Assembly: GCA_021737975.1 (NCBI GenBank)
Contig: JAIPCZ010000021.1
Coordinates: forward strand, 1 to 44,029
Direction of reading: 5' to 3'
Source: Polaromonas sp.
GTDB lineage: Bacteria; Pseudomonadota; Gammaproteobacteria; Burkholderiales; Burkholderiaceae_C
DNA: 44,029 bases
In this document: piece after piece, positions 16,380 to 25,540 of the stretch
Numbering within the stretch: position 1 is the first letter of the stretch
Layout of the letters: every line of letters begins with the position of its first letter
Program-made: the position numbers and the translations under genes
Notes under the pieces: model-generated
What the model was told of the DNA's origin: nothing
What the model saw: the letters and a program-made list of their open reading frames with translations, nothing else
Database searches by the model: none

Positions 16380-18326
16380 ATGACACCCCATCCCATCGAA
16401 GCCGCGCTCAAGCAGGCCGCCGAGGCCGAGCGCACCAGCACCGTGGCCGACGCACTCGCCATCCTGCGCGTGGTCGGCCGGAAGTTTCCGGAAAACGACA
16501 AGCTCAACTACCACATCGCACGGCTGCTCGAGAAGGCGAAGAATCCCAACGCCGCCCTAGGCTACTACCAGCGCATTGCCGCGCACCACGAAAAAATGCC
16601 ACCCGACGTGGCGCTGGGAACGGCCCGTTGTCTGCTGGCGGTCAAGCGCCTGGACCGCGCCCGCCAACTGTTCGACGCCCTCGACAAGAAAGCCCCCGGC
16701 AAGAACAAGGAAGTGCTCGCCGGCCTGGCTGCCTGCCAGCGCCACGCCAAGGACCTGCCGGCCGCCGAGGCGCTGGTTCGCCAGGCGCTGGCCCTTGACC
16801 CGGACTTTTTGCTCGCGCGCCACGAACTGGCAGAAATTCTGCTCGCCAAGGACCCGAAGGACGCCAGCGGCGAGGCTCTGGCAGCACTGGAAAAGAACAT
16901 TTGCCGCACCGATTTGCATGGTGACTCGCTGGACCGCTGGATGGCGCTGCTCAAGGACACCCGCCGCGACAAGTACCTGCAGGACAAACTCGAAGCCCTG
17001 GTGCGGGAGTTCCCAAAGAAGGTGGAATTCGTTTTTGGCTACGGCATTGCCTGCAACCGGGCCGGGGAGATCACCCTGGCCCGCCCGGCCCTGGCAAAGG
17101 CCAACGAACTGCTGCCAAACAACGGCAAGATCATGTACGAGATGGGTCTGGTGGAGCGCGTCGCCGGCAACATCGAACGCTCGCAGGAATTGATCGGACA
17201 GTCCTTGCAGCTCCGCCCGGACTTCCCCGCCGGCCTGCGCACCTTTGGCGTCGACCACAAGTACCAGTATGGTGATGAGCAGTTCGCCCGGCTCGACAAG
17301 GCGGCAGCCAACCTGACAGAAATGACACCAGAGGACCAGGTGCAGATACATTTTGCCCTGGGCAAGGCTTTTGACGATGTCGGCGAGCTCGATGCGTGTT
17401 TTGCCCACTACGGCATCGGCGGCGGCAAGAAACGCAAGATCGACACCTACAACGAAAAGAGCAATATCCGCCTGTTTTCGTTGCTCACCAAGATTCTTGA
17501 CCAAAAGGCTTTTGCCGCCCCGCGTCAGCCTGGCTGCACCAGTGACGTGCCGGTGTTTATTTTGGGCATGCCGCGTTCCGGTACCTCCCTGATGGAGCAA
17601 ATTCTCTCTTCGCACCCGGACATCTTCGGGGCGGGGGAGCTCAAGCAGATGACCTCTGTTTTGGAGAATATCGAAATCGGCGCCGCCCGCTTGCGTATGG
17701 GCGACGTGCAGGCGGCCTTCCCTTATGAGGAAAATGCGAGCTACGAACAGCGCGGCCGTCGTTACGTGGAGCAGATCAAGCGTTTGACACCACAGGACAA
17801 GAGCTACAAGCGGATTGTCGACAAGATGCCTGGCAACTTTAATTTTGTCGGCCTGATTCACCTAATCCTGCCCAATGCGAAGATCATCCACAGCCGTCGT
17901 CACCCGATCGAAACCTGCCTGTCCTGCTACCGCATCCATTTTGCGGAAGGTCACCAGTGGACGTATAACCTGCGTGAACTTGGCCGTTACTACCGCCGCT
18001 ACTGGGATCTGATGAAGCACTGGCGCGAAGTGTTGCCGGGCGTGATGCTCGAGGTGCGCTACGAGGACAACGTGGCCGATGTGGAGGGTCAGGCGCGCAA
18101 ACTCATCGAATATCTTGACTTGCCGTGGAATGAAAATTGCCTGAACTTCTACAACACCGACCGCCCGGTCAAGACAGCGAGTGCGTCGCAAGTGCGCAAG
18201 CCCATTTACAACACCTCGACCAATCGCTGGCGCAAGTACGAGAGCTATCTCGGCCCGCTGCTAGAGGAGATCGGGGATATTGTTGAAGAGTACGAAGCTG
18301 AAATTGCGCACCTGACCGGGAAGTGA
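16380..18326 (+). CDS. TPR-domain sulfotransferase
   Basis: A 648-residue protein. Residues about 1-340 are TPR-like helical pairs (for example AALGYYQRIAAHHEKMPPDVALG and AEALVRQALALDPDFLLARHELAE). Residues about 385-640 are a PAPS-dependent sulfotransferase. The 5'-phosphosulfate loop FILGMPRSGTSLMEQ lies at about 393-407, and the 3'-phosphate site AKIIHSRRHPIETCLSCY near 500-517 keeps the Arg and Ser positions. EVRYEDNVADVEGQARKLIEYL resembles the conserved C-terminal helix. No signal peptide, so it is cytoplasmic. It is the first gene of a tightly packed run ending with the PAPS-making and PAP-removing genes, strong context for PAPS use. TPR arrays often hold a protein acceptor, so the adjacent S-layer-like protein or its glycan is the likely target; this is inference. 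The ATG follows a CCCCCC run with no clear Shine-Dalgarno. Confidence 0.88.
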   Translation: MTPHPIEAALKQAAEAERTSTVADALAILRVVGRKFPENDKLNYHIARLLEKAKNPNAALGYYQRIAAHHEKMPPDVALGTARCLLAVKRLDRARQLFDALDKKAPGKNKEVLAGLAACQRHAKDLPAAEALVRQALALDPDFLLARHELAEILLAKDPKDASGEALAALEKNICRTDLHGDSLDRWMALLKDTRRDKYLQDKLEALVREFPKKVEFVFGYGIACNRAGEITLARPALAKANELLPNNGKIMYEMGLVERVAGNIERSQELIGQSLQLRPDFPAGLRTFGVDHKYQYGDEQFARLDKAAANLTEMTPEDQVQIHFALGKAFDDVGELDACFAHYGIGGGKKRKIDTYNEKSNIRLFSLLTKILDQKAFAAPRQPGCTSDVPVFILGMPRSGTSLMEQILSSHPDIFGAGELKQMTSVLENIEIGAARLRMGDVQAAFPYEENASYEQRGRRYVEQIKRLTPQDKSYKRIVDKMPGNFNFVGLIHLILPNAKIIHSRRHPIETCLSCYRIHFAEGHQWTYNLRELGRYYRRYWDLMKHWREVLPGVMLEVRYEDNVADVEGQARKLIEYLDLPWNENCLNFYNTDRPVKTASASQVRKPIYNTSTNRWRKYESYLGPLLEEIGDIVEEYEAEIAHLTGK

Positions 18327-18328
18327 CC

Positions 18329-18802
18329 ATGGCCATCAAACTGAAATATGATCCCGTTGCCGATCGGATGCGTTTGTGGGTGCAACAGCCGCACGGGGCT
18401 GCACGCGTGTTCTGGCTGCGGCGCAACCAGTGCCTGGCCCTGCTTGCCCGCTTGACGGATGTGGCCAGGGAAATGGGCGTGGAGCCCAAAGCGGTTGAGC
18501 CGCTGAAAGCACCGCCGCCAAGGCCGCGCAAGGACCCGGCCATTGATGAGGCTTTACCCGAAAACTTGGACGGCCTGCGTGTACGAGTAGACGGTGAAGA
18601 CGCGGCGGTTCAACTGGTCCATGATGGCAAGGGCTTGGGACTGAAGTTCCAAGCGCCGGGCATCACGCGCTTGCAGGAAATGCTGGCGACCCAGGCTGAA
18701 CGCGCCGGTTGGGACCCCTTGGCTGGGGTGAATCGCTTGAAGGCCATGGCCCAGGCACGTGCCGCGATTGGCCGAAGCAAATCAGGTAACACTGGCACGT
18801 GA
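18329..18802 (+). CDS. Conserved protein of unknown function in the sulfation operon
   Basis: A 157-residue protein starting MAIKLKYDPVADRMRLWV, with no signal peptide or membrane segment. The N-terminal 50 residues look like two or three strands followed by a helix (RRNQCLALLARLTDVAREMG). A Pro/Lys-rich linker (about 58-75) leads to a second small domain ending in LQEMLATQAERAGWDP. I do not recognise the family. The ATG follows the sulfotransferase stop by two bases with GGGAAG upstream, and its stop overlaps the protease start (GTGA). It is therefore co-translated with both and probably serves the same pathway, for example as an accessory or acceptor-binding subunit. That role is only guilt by association. 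Confidence 0.75.
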   Translation: MAIKLKYDPVADRMRLWVQQPHGAARVFWLRRNQCLALLARLTDVAREMGVEPKAVEPLKAPPPRPRKDPAIDEALPENLDGLRVRVDGEDAAVQLVHDGKGLGLKFQAPGITRLQEMLATQAERAGWDPLAGVNRLKAMAQARAAIGRSKSGNTGT

Positions 18803-19422
18803 AGCGCCTGCCGTTGGTCTGCACCATGGCTTTTGCAGCCATGGCTTGGCCGGCTCTGGCGGCCCCGCAGGCGTCTGACAAGCCGGGCCCTGGCGCTTGG
18901 CCAACGCGCGTTTTCACCTGGCGCTACAACCCGCAGCACGCCCCTGCATGGCTGAGCGCCGAGGCCGCCCAGGCCTTGATGCAGCGAGCCGCCGAGCCCT
19001 GGGCGGCCTGCGGTGTGCAGATGCAGTTTGCCGGGGTCACCGATCTGCCCCCAGGTAAGATGGACCGCAGCAATGTGGCGGGCTGGAGCCTGCAAATGCC
19101 CCGCCAGTTGCGCGGCCCCACCCTTGGCCAAGCCAAGGCGGGCCGCCTCTTGGAGCGCGACGTGCTGATCCGCCCCGACCGCCGGGAGTTCGAGCGCTTT
19201 CCGCGCCTGCTGCAAAAGGTCATTACTCACGAGTTCGGGCATGCCATTGGCCTCACCCACTCCAGCCGATGTGATGATGTGATGACCCTCGCGGCAGACT
19301 GCCCCAAGGTCCACCCCCGTCAGTTGCCACTAGAATTGACAGCACATGACCTGGCGCGTTGCCACGCGATTTACCCGCCGCAACCGCAGCCGAAGCCGAA
19401 TGAAATAAAGAACACCCCATGA
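18799..19422 (+). CDS. Secreted matrixin-type zinc metalloprotease
   Basis: A 207-residue protein from a GTG overlapping the previous stop (GTGA). An ATG nine codons in is the alternative, but would remove the positive n-region. The signal peptide is [22 protein letters not shown]. The catalytic motif [11 protein letters not shown] (about 144-154) is the full metzincin HExxHxxGxxH zinc site. A Met-turn candidate (DDVM, Met162) follows, flanked by Cys158 and Cys168, which could form a disulfide. This is the matrixin/M10 or M57-like group; it is short, essentially a bare catalytic domain without an obvious propeptide. Its stop overlaps the cysD start by ATGA. Finding a secreted protease between a sulfotransferase and sulfate activation genes is unusual. 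It might trim the surface protein or its anchor; the substrate is not known. Confidence 0.82.
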   Translation: MKRLPLVCTMAFAAMAWPALAAPQASDKPGPGAWPTRVFTWRYNPQHAPAWLSAEAAQALMQRAAEPWAACGVQMQFAGVTDLPPGKMDRSNVAGWSLQMPRQLRGPTLGQAKAGRLLERDVLIRPDRREFERFPRLLQKVITHEFGHAIGLTHSSRCDDVMTLAADCPKVHPRQLPLELTAHDLARCHAIYPPQPQPKPNEIKNTP

Positions 19423-20303
19423 ACACCCTCGAAGCCGAATCAATCGAAATCCTCCGCGAAGCGGTGGCCACCGCGCGCAATCCGGTGATGATGTACTCCA
19501 TCGGCAAGGATTCCTCTGTCATGCTGCATTTGGCGCGCAAGGCCTTCTACCCCGCGCCGCCGCCTTTTCCGCTGCTGCATGTGGACACAAAATGGAAGTT
19601 TCAGGCCATGTACGCGCACCGGGCCAAGATGGTGGCCGAGAGCGGCATGAAGCTCATCAGCCACACCAACCCGCAGGGGCTGGCCGAGGGCGTGGGGCCG
19701 TTTTCACACGGCAGCAACTACCACACCGACGTGATGAAGACCCAGGCCCTGAAGCAGGCGCTGGACGCGCACGGTTTTGACGTGGTGTTCGGCGGCGCGC
19801 GCCGCGACGAGGAAAAGTCGCGCGCCAAGGAGCGCGTGTTCAGCTTTCGCGCCCCGGGCCACCGCTGGGACCCCAAGGCGCAGCGGCCGGAGTTGTGGAA
19901 CCTCTACAACACCCGCATCAAGCCCGATGAAACCATCCGCGTGTTTCCGATCAGCAACTGGACCGAGCTCGACATCTGGCAGTACATCTACGATGAGCAG
20001 ATTCCCATCGTGCCCCTCTACCTGGCGGCCGAGCGCCCGGTGGTGAAGCGCGGCGGCCAGTGGATCATGGTGGACGACGCGCGTTTTGTCTTTGCACCGG
20101 GTGAGCAGGTCGAGCAGCGCAAGGTGCGCTTTCGCACCCTGGGCTGCTGGCCCTTGACGGCCGCCATAGAAAGTGATGCCGACACGCTGGAGGCGGTGAT
20201 TGCAGAGACCTTCAACGCGCGCAGCTCCGAGCGCCAGGGGCGCCTGATCGACAGCGACGTGCCCGGCTCCATGGAAATGAAAAAACAAGAGGGCTACTTC
20301 TGA
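19419..20303 (+). CDS. cysD: Sulfate adenylyltransferase subunit 2
   Basis: A 294-residue ATP sulfurylase catalytic subunit, which makes APS from ATP and sulfate with CysN. The PP-loop [13 protein letters not shown] lies near residues 26-38, [10 protein letters not shown] follows, and the family region [18 protein letters not shown] is present near 125-142. The C-terminus [23 protein letters not shown] is the usual CysD ending. Length is normal. The start overlaps the protease stop (ATGA) and the stop shares one base with the cysNC start (TGATG). No cysH, cysI or cysJ is nearby, so this copy is linked to sulfation rather than to sulfate reduction for cysteine; that is inferred from context. 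Confidence 0.97.
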   Translation: MNTLEAESIEILREAVATARNPVMMYSIGKDSSVMLHLARKAFYPAPPPFPLLHVDTKWKFQAMYAHRAKMVAESGMKLISHTNPQGLAEGVGPFSHGSNYHTDVMKTQALKQALDAHGFDVVFGGARRDEEKSRAKERVFSFRAPGHRWDPKAQRPELWNLYNTRIKPDETIRVFPISNWTELDIWQYIYDEQIPIVPLYLAAERPVVKRGGQWIMVDDARFVFAPGEQVEQRKVRFRTLGCWPLTAAIESDADTLEAVIAETFNARSSERQGRLIDSDVPGSMEMKKQEGYF

Positions 20304-22177
20304 TGGACACCCTTCAAGCCCTCGACATCGCGACATTTCTCGACACGCAGCGCCACAAGGACACCGTGCGCTTCATCACCTGCGGCAGTGTGGACGACGG
20401 CAAGAGCACGCTGATCGGGCGGCTGCTGTTTGAGAGCAAGGCCATCTTCGACGACCAGCTGGCCTCGCTGGAGGCTGACTCGCGCCAGTACGGCACCCAG
20501 GGCGAAAGAGTCGACCTGGCACTGCTGGTGGACGGCCTGCAGGCCGAGCGCGAGCAGGGTATCACCATCGATGTGGCCTACCGTTTCTTTGCCACCGACC
20601 GGCGCCGTTACATCGTGGCAGACACACCGGGGCACGAGCAGTACACCCGCAACATGGCCACGGGCGCCTCGACGGCCGACCTCGCGGTGATTTTGATCGA
20701 TGCGCGCAAGGGGGTGCTCACCCAGACCCGCCGCCACAGCCGCATCGCGGCGATGATGGGCATCCGCTATGTGGTGCTGGCCATCAACAAGATGGACTTG
20801 GTGGGTTTCAGTGAGGCCACCTTCAATGAGATCGTGGCCGACTACCGCCAGTTTGCCGCGGGCTTTGACTTCCACGACCTGCAGGCGATCCCGCTGTCGG
20901 GCCTGGAGGGCGACAACGTGCTGCAGGCCAGCCCCCTCACGCCCTGGTACAGCGGCCCCAGCCTGATGCAGTACCTGGACACGGTCGAGATTCGCGACCC
21001 GCGCGAGCGCGGCGCGCTGCGCTTGCCGGTGCAGTGGGTCAACCGCCCCAACCTGGACTTTCGGGGCTTTTGCGGCCGCCTGGCCGGTGGCTCTGTGCGC
21101 CCCGGAGACGCGGTGCGGGTGCTGCCCTCGGGTGTGCAGACGCGGGTCAAGGCCGTGTACGCGGGTTTTGAGGAAGTGGCCCAAGCCAGCACGGGCGACG
21201 CCATCACCCTGACCCTGACCGACGAGGTCGATGCCAGCCGTGGCGACGTGCTGGTGGCTGCCGACCTGCCGCCGGAAGTGGCCGACCAGTTCGAGGCCAG
21301 GCTGCTGTGGATGAGCGAGCACGCCATGGCGCCGGGCCGGCAGTACCTGCTGAAGCTGGCCACCAAGGAGGTGACCGCCACCGTCACCGAGATCAAGTAC
21401 CGGGTGGATGTGAACACCGGCGCGCACCTGGCGGCCAAGACGCTGGCGTTGAACGGCATCGCCACGGTGAGCCTGTCGACCAGCGCACCCTTGGTCTTCG
21501 AGCCCTACCAGGTCAACCGCAGCCTGGGCAGCTTTATTTTGATCGACAAGCTCACCTTTGAGACCGTGGGTGCGGGCATGATCGAATTTGCCCTGCGCCG
21601 CGCGAGCAATATCCATTGGCAGGCGCTGGAGCTCAACAAGGCCACCCGCGCAGCACAAAAGCACCAGGCGCCCAAATGCATCTGGTTCACCGGCCTGTCG
21701 GGCTCGGGCAAGTCCACCATTGCCAACCTGCTCGAAAAGCGCATGCACGCCGAGGGCAAGCACACCTATTTGCTCGACGGCGACAACGTGCGCCACGGCC
21801 TGAACCGTGACCTGGGCTTTACCGAGGCCGACCGGGTGGAGAACATCCGCCGGGTGGCCGAGGTGGCCAAGCTGATGGTGGACGCGGGGCTGGTTGTGCT
21901 GGTGAGTTTTATTTCGCCTTTCCGCAGCGAGCGGCGCATGGCGCGCGAGTTGTTTGCCGAGTGCGAGTTCGTGGAGGTGTTTGTCGACACGCCCATCGAG
22001 GAATGCGAAAAGCGCGATGTGAAGGGTTTGTACGCCAAGGCCCGCAAGGGGGACCTGAAGAACTTCACCGGCATCGACAGCCCGTATGAGGCGCCCGATG
22101 CGCCGGAAATTCGTGTGCTGACCACCCAACACACAGCCGAAGTCTGCGCGGAACAGATTCTGAAGTCGCTGGGTTAG
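20303..22177 (+). CDS. cysNC: Bifunctional sulfate adenylyltransferase subunit 1 / APS kinase
   Basis: A 624-residue fusion. The CysN GTPase domain comes first: G1 [16 protein letters not shown] near residues 30-45, [17 protein letters not shown] for G3 and NKMDL for G4. It is followed by beta-barrel domains to about residue 445. The CysC kinase domain runs from about 450 to 624, with P-loop [15 protein letters not shown] near 460 and [15 protein letters not shown]. Known roles: the CysN part couples GTP hydrolysis to APS formation with CysD; the CysC part phosphorylates APS to PAPS, the sulfate donor. The NodQ-like CysNC fusion is often associated with sulfation of surface molecules. The gene shares one base with the cysD stop and lies four bases before cysQ. 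Confidence 0.97.
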   Translation: MDTLQALDIATFLDTQRHKDTVRFITCGSVDDGKSTLIGRLLFESKAIFDDQLASLEADSRQYGTQGERVDLALLVDGLQAEREQGITIDVAYRFFATDRRRYIVADTPGHEQYTRNMATGASTADLAVILIDARKGVLTQTRRHSRIAAMMGIRYVVLAINKMDLVGFSEATFNEIVADYRQFAAGFDFHDLQAIPLSGLEGDNVLQASPLTPWYSGPSLMQYLDTVEIRDPRERGALRLPVQWVNRPNLDFRGFCGRLAGGSVRPGDAVRVLPSGVQTRVKAVYAGFEEVAQASTGDAITLTLTDEVDASRGDVLVAADLPPEVADQFEARLLWMSEHAMAPGRQYLLKLATKEVTATVTEIKYRVDVNTGAHLAAKTLALNGIATVSLSTSAPLVFEPYQVNRSLGSFILIDKLTFETVGAGMIEFALRRASNIHWQALELNKATRAAQKHQAPKCIWFTGLSGSGKSTIANLLEKRMHAEGKHTYLLDGDNVRHGLNRDLGFTEADRVENIRRVAEVAKLMVDAGLVVLVSFISPFRSERRMARELFAECEFVEVFVDTPIEECEKRDVKGLYAKARKGDLKNFTGIDSPYEAPDAPEIRVLTTQHTAEVCAEQILKSLG

Positions 22178-22181
22178 GGTC

Positions 22182-22994
22182 ATGGAGGGGATGTTGTCGA
22201 TCACAGAAACCGAGCTGGCGACCCTGTGCCACATTGCCGAAGCGGCCGGGCAGGAGATCATGGCCGTGTACCGCGAGGGCGGCGAAACCTGGCAGAAGCT
22301 TGACGAATCGCCCCTGACGGAGGCCGATTTGCGCGCGGACCGGGTGATTCGGCAGGGCCTGGAGAAAAATTTCCCCGGGGTCTTCATCCTCTCCGAGGAG
22401 TCGGTGTCCGACGGGGTCCGGACGGCCGGGCGCTTCTTTTTGGTGGACCCGCTGGATGGCACCAAGGAGTTCCTGAAGCGCAACGGTGAGTTCACGGTGA
22501 ATATCGCGCTGGTGGAAGACGGCCGCCCGGTGGCCGGGGTGGTGCTGGCGCCAGCGCTCGATGAACTGTTTTACGCGGCGCAAGGCCTGGGGGCGTGGAA
22601 GCGCGATGCAACTGGCGCGCGTGTGATTGCCACATCGCCCCACGACGGTGCCCGACCGCTGCGGGTGATGGGCAGCCGCTCACACGGCGGCGAGGCACTC
22701 GATGCGTGGCTGTCCACGCTCGCGACCGAGCACAGCTTTGTGGCGGCGGGCAGTTCCTTGAAGTTTTGCCGTATCGCCGAAGGGCTGGCCGACGTTTATC
22801 CGCGCCTGGGCCCGACCAGCCAGTGGGACACGGCGGCGGCGCAGGCGGTGCTCGAATGCGCCGGGGGCGCGGTGACCGACTGGCAGGGCGCACCCTTGGG
22901 CTACGGCCTCGAGCGGCCTGTGCTGAACCCGCACTTCCTGGCAGTGGGGCGGCGGGAACTGCTCGGGCGCCTGGGGGTTCGCACCGCCGCCTGA
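22182..22994 (+). CDS. cysQ: 3'(2'),5'-bisphosphate nucleotidase
   Basis: A 270-residue enzyme of the inositol-monophosphatase superfamily that hydrolyses PAP to AMP, removing the inhibitory by-product of sulfotransferases. The metal-binding motifs are SEES near residue 67, DPLDGTKEF near 88-96 and WDTAAAQAVLECAGG near 215, all intact. The length is usual for CysQ. ATG 22182 is four bases after the cysNC stop; a second ATG at 22191 is possible. It is the last gene before a perfect 12-base inverted repeat, so it probably closes the operon. The set sulfotransferase, CysD, CysNC and CysQ makes a complete cycle: activate sulfate, transfer it, clear PAP. Confidence 0.96.
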   Translation: MEGMLSITETELATLCHIAEAAGQEIMAVYREGGETWQKLDESPLTEADLRADRVIRQGLEKNFPGVFILSEESVSDGVRTAGRFFLVDPLDGTKEFLKRNGEFTVNIALVEDGRPVAGVVLAPALDELFYAAQGLGAWKRDATGARVIATSPHDGARPLRVMGSRSHGGEALDAWLSTLATEHSFVAAGSSLKFCRIAEGLADVYPRLGPTSQWDTAAAQAVLECAGGAVTDWQGAPLGYGLERPVLNPHFLAVGRRELLGRLGVRTAA

Positions 22995-22999
22995 TTGAC

Positions 23000-23026
23000 G
23001 CAGGAAGACAAGTTTTGTCTTCCTGC
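23000..23026 (+). terminator. Perfect inverted repeat after cysQ, possible terminator
   Basis: Arms of 12 bases (GCAGGAAGACAA and its complement) around GTT, beginning 6 bases after the cysQ stop. The T run afterwards is poor (CGCTGTTTTATACT), so it may only stabilise the 3' end of the transcript or terminate weakly. Confidence 0.6.
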
Positions 23027-23056
23027 CGCTGTTTTATACTCGTTGGCTCGCCTTCA

Positions 23057-23093
23057 AGGTTCAACCGGAACCGTGCCAGGCAACTTTGAACCT
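23057..23093 (+). repeat. Inverted repeat upstream of gmd
   Basis: AGGTTCAA (23057-23064) and its complement TTGAACCT (23086-23093), 21 bases apart, in the 167-base gap before gmd. It could be an operator for the dehydratase genes. I see no convincing promoter elements around it. Confidence 0.4.
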
Positions 23094-23161
23094 GCAAACA
23101 GGGTTTTCCGAAATGCTACCAGGCAGTTTTGTCTGCGATCACACAACTGCACCTCACGCTC

Positions 23162-24307
23162 ATGAATAGTCCCATACCATCAACGACGGTGTCCGCGCCC
23201 AAAGTCGCGCTCATCACCGGCATCACGGGCCAGGATGGCTCATACCTTGCAGAGCTGCTCATTGAAAAGGGCTACCAGGTGCACGGTATCAAGCGCCGCG
23301 CCAGCACGTTCAACACCCAGCGTGTGGACCACCTCTACCACGATCCGCACGAGCCAGACACCCGGTTGACGCTGCATTACGGCGACCTCTCGGACGCCAG
23401 TTGTCTGACCCGCATCATTCAGTTGGTGCAGCCTGATGAAATTTACAACCTGGGAGCCCAAAGCCATGTGGCGGTGAGCTTCGAGAGCCCCGAATACACC
23501 GCCGATATCGACGGCCTGGGCGCGGTGCGCATTCTGGAGGCCATTCGCGTTTTGGGCTTGACCGGCAAAACCCGGTTTTACCAGGCCAGCACCAGCGAGT
23601 TGTATGGTCTGGTGCAGCAGTCCCCCCAGAGCGAAACAACGCCGTTTTACCCGCGCAGCCCCTACGCGGTGGCCAAGCTCTATGCCTACTGGATCACGGT
23701 GAACTACCGCGAGGCCTACGGCATGTATGCCTGCAACGGCATTTTGTTCAACCACGAGAGCCCGCGCCGTGGCGAGACCTTTGTCACCCGCAAGATCACC
23801 CGCGGCCTGGCCAATATCAGCCAGGGCCTGCAGGACTGTCTGTACATGGGCAACATCGATGCCTTGCGCGACTGGGGCCACGCCAAGGACTATGTGCGCA
23901 TGCAGTGGATGATGCTGCAGCAGGACAAGCCGCAGGACTTCGTGATTGCCACCGGTGTGCAGTACAGCGTGCGCCAGTTCATTGAAAAGGCCGCCGCTGC
24001 CCTGGGCATGTCGATCCGCTGGGACGGCGCGGGCGTCGATGAGGTCGGTTATGCCGTTATTGCGCACCCCGGCCGCACTGCCACCGAAGAAGTTCCCATC
24101 ATCCGCATTGACCCCCGTTATTACCGCCCCACCGAGGTCGAGACCCTGCTGGGCGACACCAGCAAGGCCAGAGCCGCCTTGGGCTGGGTGCCCGAGATCA
24201 CCCTGGACGAGATGGTGGCCGAAATGGTGGCCAACGATCTGGCGGGCGCCAAGAAAAATGCGCTGCTCAAGCACCATGGTTATGACGTCGCCGTCAGAAA
24301 AGAATGA
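23162..24307 (+). CDS. gmd: GDP-mannose 4,6-dehydratase
   Basis: A 381-residue short-chain dehydrogenase that converts GDP-mannose to GDP-4-keto-6-deoxymannose, the precursor of GDP-rhamnose, GDP-fucose and related sugars. The nucleotide motif [16 protein letters not shown] lies near residue 16. The catalytic Thr and Glu sit in ASTSELYG and the Tyr and Lys in [26 protein letters not shown] is the Gmd-specific stretch. I chose ATG 23162; the frame is open to a TTG at 23129, but the family begins near [14 protein letters not shown]. No ribosome-binding site is obvious. It feeds activated 6-deoxysugars to the glycosyltransferases in the minus-strand operon, an inferred link. Confidence 0.95.
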   Translation: MNSPIPSTTVSAPKVALITGITGQDGSYLAELLIEKGYQVHGIKRRASTFNTQRVDHLYHDPHEPDTRLTLHYGDLSDASCLTRIIQLVQPDEIYNLGAQSHVAVSFESPEYTADIDGLGAVRILEAIRVLGLTGKTRFYQASTSELYGLVQQSPQSETTPFYPRSPYAVAKLYAYWITVNYREAYGMYACNGILFNHESPRRGETFVTRKITRGLANISQGLQDCLYMGNIDALRDWGHAKDYVRMQWMMLQQDKPQDFVIATGVQYSVRQFIEKAAAALGMSIRWDGAGVDEVGYAVIAHPGRTATEEVPIIRIDPRYYRPTEVETLLGDTSKARAALGWVPEITLDEMVAEMVANDLAGAKKNALLKHHGYDVAVRKE

Positions 24308-24313
24308 CATGTG

Positions 24314-25315
24314 ATGAGTGAGGTCGGCGCAAATACCAAACCGCTTGCCCTGATTTGCGGCGTGTCGGGGCAGGACGGCGCCTACCTTGCCAGGCGCTTG
24401 CTCGATCGGGGTTACCGGGTGGTGGGCACCTCACGCGATGCGCAAGCGGGCAGTTTCGGCAATTTGACCCGAATCGGCGTGCGTGACCAGGTGGAACTGG
24501 CCTCGATGGCCAGCAACGATTTTCGCAGTGTGGTGCAAATCCTGGCGCGGTACGAGCCGCAGGAGGTTTACCACCTGGGCGGACAAAGCTCGGTCGGGCT
24601 GTCTTTCGAGCAACCCGTGGAAACGTTTGAGAGCATCAGCCTGAGCACGCTCAATTTGCTGGAAGCCATTCGGTCCCTGGGCTGCAAAACGCGCTTTTGC
24701 AGCGCCGGCTCCAGCGAGTGTTTTGGTGACAATGGCGGCATGCCAGCCGACGAGTCAACGCCATTCAGACCGCACAGTCCCTACGCCGTGGCCAAGGCGG
24801 CGGCGTTTTGGCAAGTGGCCAGCTACCGCGAGGCTTATGGTTTGTATGCCTGCTCGGGCATTCTCTTCAACCACGAGTCGCCGCTGCGACCCGAGCGCTT
24901 CGTCACGCAAAAAATAGTCAAGGCTGCCTGCCGTATCGCCGCGGGCAGCAATGAGCGTTTGCGCCTGGGCAACCTTGACATCCATCGCGATTGGGGTTGG
25001 GCGCCCGAATATGTCGATGCCATGGCGCGCATGCTTGGGCAAGACGAGCCCCGGGACATGGTGATTGCCACCGGCGAGACCCACGCGCTTGAAGACTTTG
25101 TCGCGGAAGCCTTCGATGCGGTCGACCTGGATTGGCACGATCACGTCACCAGTGACCCGGCCCTGATGCGGCCGAAGGATGTGCGCATCAGCCGGGCCAA
25201 CCCCGCGCTGGCTGCCGACAAGCTGGGCTGGCGGGCCAGCATGCGCATGCCCGGCGTGGTGCGCGCCATGGTGGCGGCCGAACAGGCGCTTCGGGTCAAA
25301 GCACCCGCACCCTGA
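24314..25315 (+). CDS. Second Gmd-like nucleotide-sugar dehydratase/reductase
   Basis: A 333-residue SDR enzyme clearly related to Gmd: GVSGQDGAYLARRLL near residue 18, GSSECFG at the catalytic site (Ser replaces the usual Thr, Glu kept), YAVAKAAAFW with Tyr and Lys, and NHESPLRPERFVTQKIV. The GQDG glycine loop is of the Gmd type rather than the GFVG type I associate with Rmd reductases. It may be a second dehydratase, or the partner that reduces or re-dehydrates the Gmd product. The ATG lies six bases after the gmd stop, so the two form an operon. The last codons (AAEQALRVKAPAP) lie inside a 101-base repeat found again next to dbpA, and the stop overlaps a copy of the dbpA 3' end in the opposite direction. 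Confidence 0.88.
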   Translation: MSEVGANTKPLALICGVSGQDGAYLARRLLDRGYRVVGTSRDAQAGSFGNLTRIGVRDQVELASMASNDFRSVVQILARYEPQEVYHLGGQSSVGLSFEQPVETFESISLSTLNLLEAIRSLGCKTRFCSAGSSECFGDNGGMPADESTPFRPHSPYAVAKAAAFWQVASYREAYGLYACSGILFNHESPLRPERFVTQKIVKAACRIAAGSNERLRLGNLDIHRDWGWAPEYVDAMARMLGQDEPRDMVIATGETHALEDFVAEAFDAVDLDWHDHVTSDPALMRPKDVRISRANPALAADKLGWRASMRMPGVVRAMVAAEQALRVKAPAP

Positions 25316-25459
25316 CACTTTTGCCCTTGACCTTGCCGGCATTGAGCTTGTCCATGGCCTGGCGGGCGATGCGGTGCTGTACCGCCACCGGGACCGACTG
25401 GGGACAAGCGCAGACGGCAAGCGCTGGTGAAAATCTGGCCTTGGCGGCAACCTGAGAAA
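25272..25459. repeat. dbpA 3'-end repeat, copy 1
   Basis: Positions 25272-25372 match 27079-27179 with two mismatches in 101 bases. Positions 25308-25459 match 26165-26316 with about ten mismatches in 152 bases and no gap. On the minus strand the repeat encodes the DbpA C-terminus ARQAMDKLNAGKVKGKSVRV. It spans the 3' end of the upstream dehydratase gene. It marks the left border of the toxin-antitoxin array. Confidence 0.95.
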
Positions 25460-25505
25460 TCTGCAGGGAGCATCAATCGATTGGCCGTAGCTTTAATCTC
25501 ATTTT

Positions 25506-25514
25506 TGATATAAT
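25506..25514 (+). promoter_or_regulatory. Extended -10 promoter of the HigBA-like module
   Basis: TGATATAAT is a perfect TATAAT with the TGn extension. The predicted start is near 25521, which is also the A of a five-codon open frame (ATG at 25521, TAG at 25536) that ends two bases before the toxin ATG at 25541. Confidence 0.7.
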
Positions 25515-25540
25515 CCGGGTATGGGGCATTCAACGTAGGT

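Noticed and set aside
20294..22495. 733-codon open frame on the minus strand opposite cysNC and cysQ
   Set aside because: Mirror frame of a GC-rich gene. The plus strand encodes perfectly conserved CysN, CysC and CysQ motifs; the antisense product has no recognisable domain.
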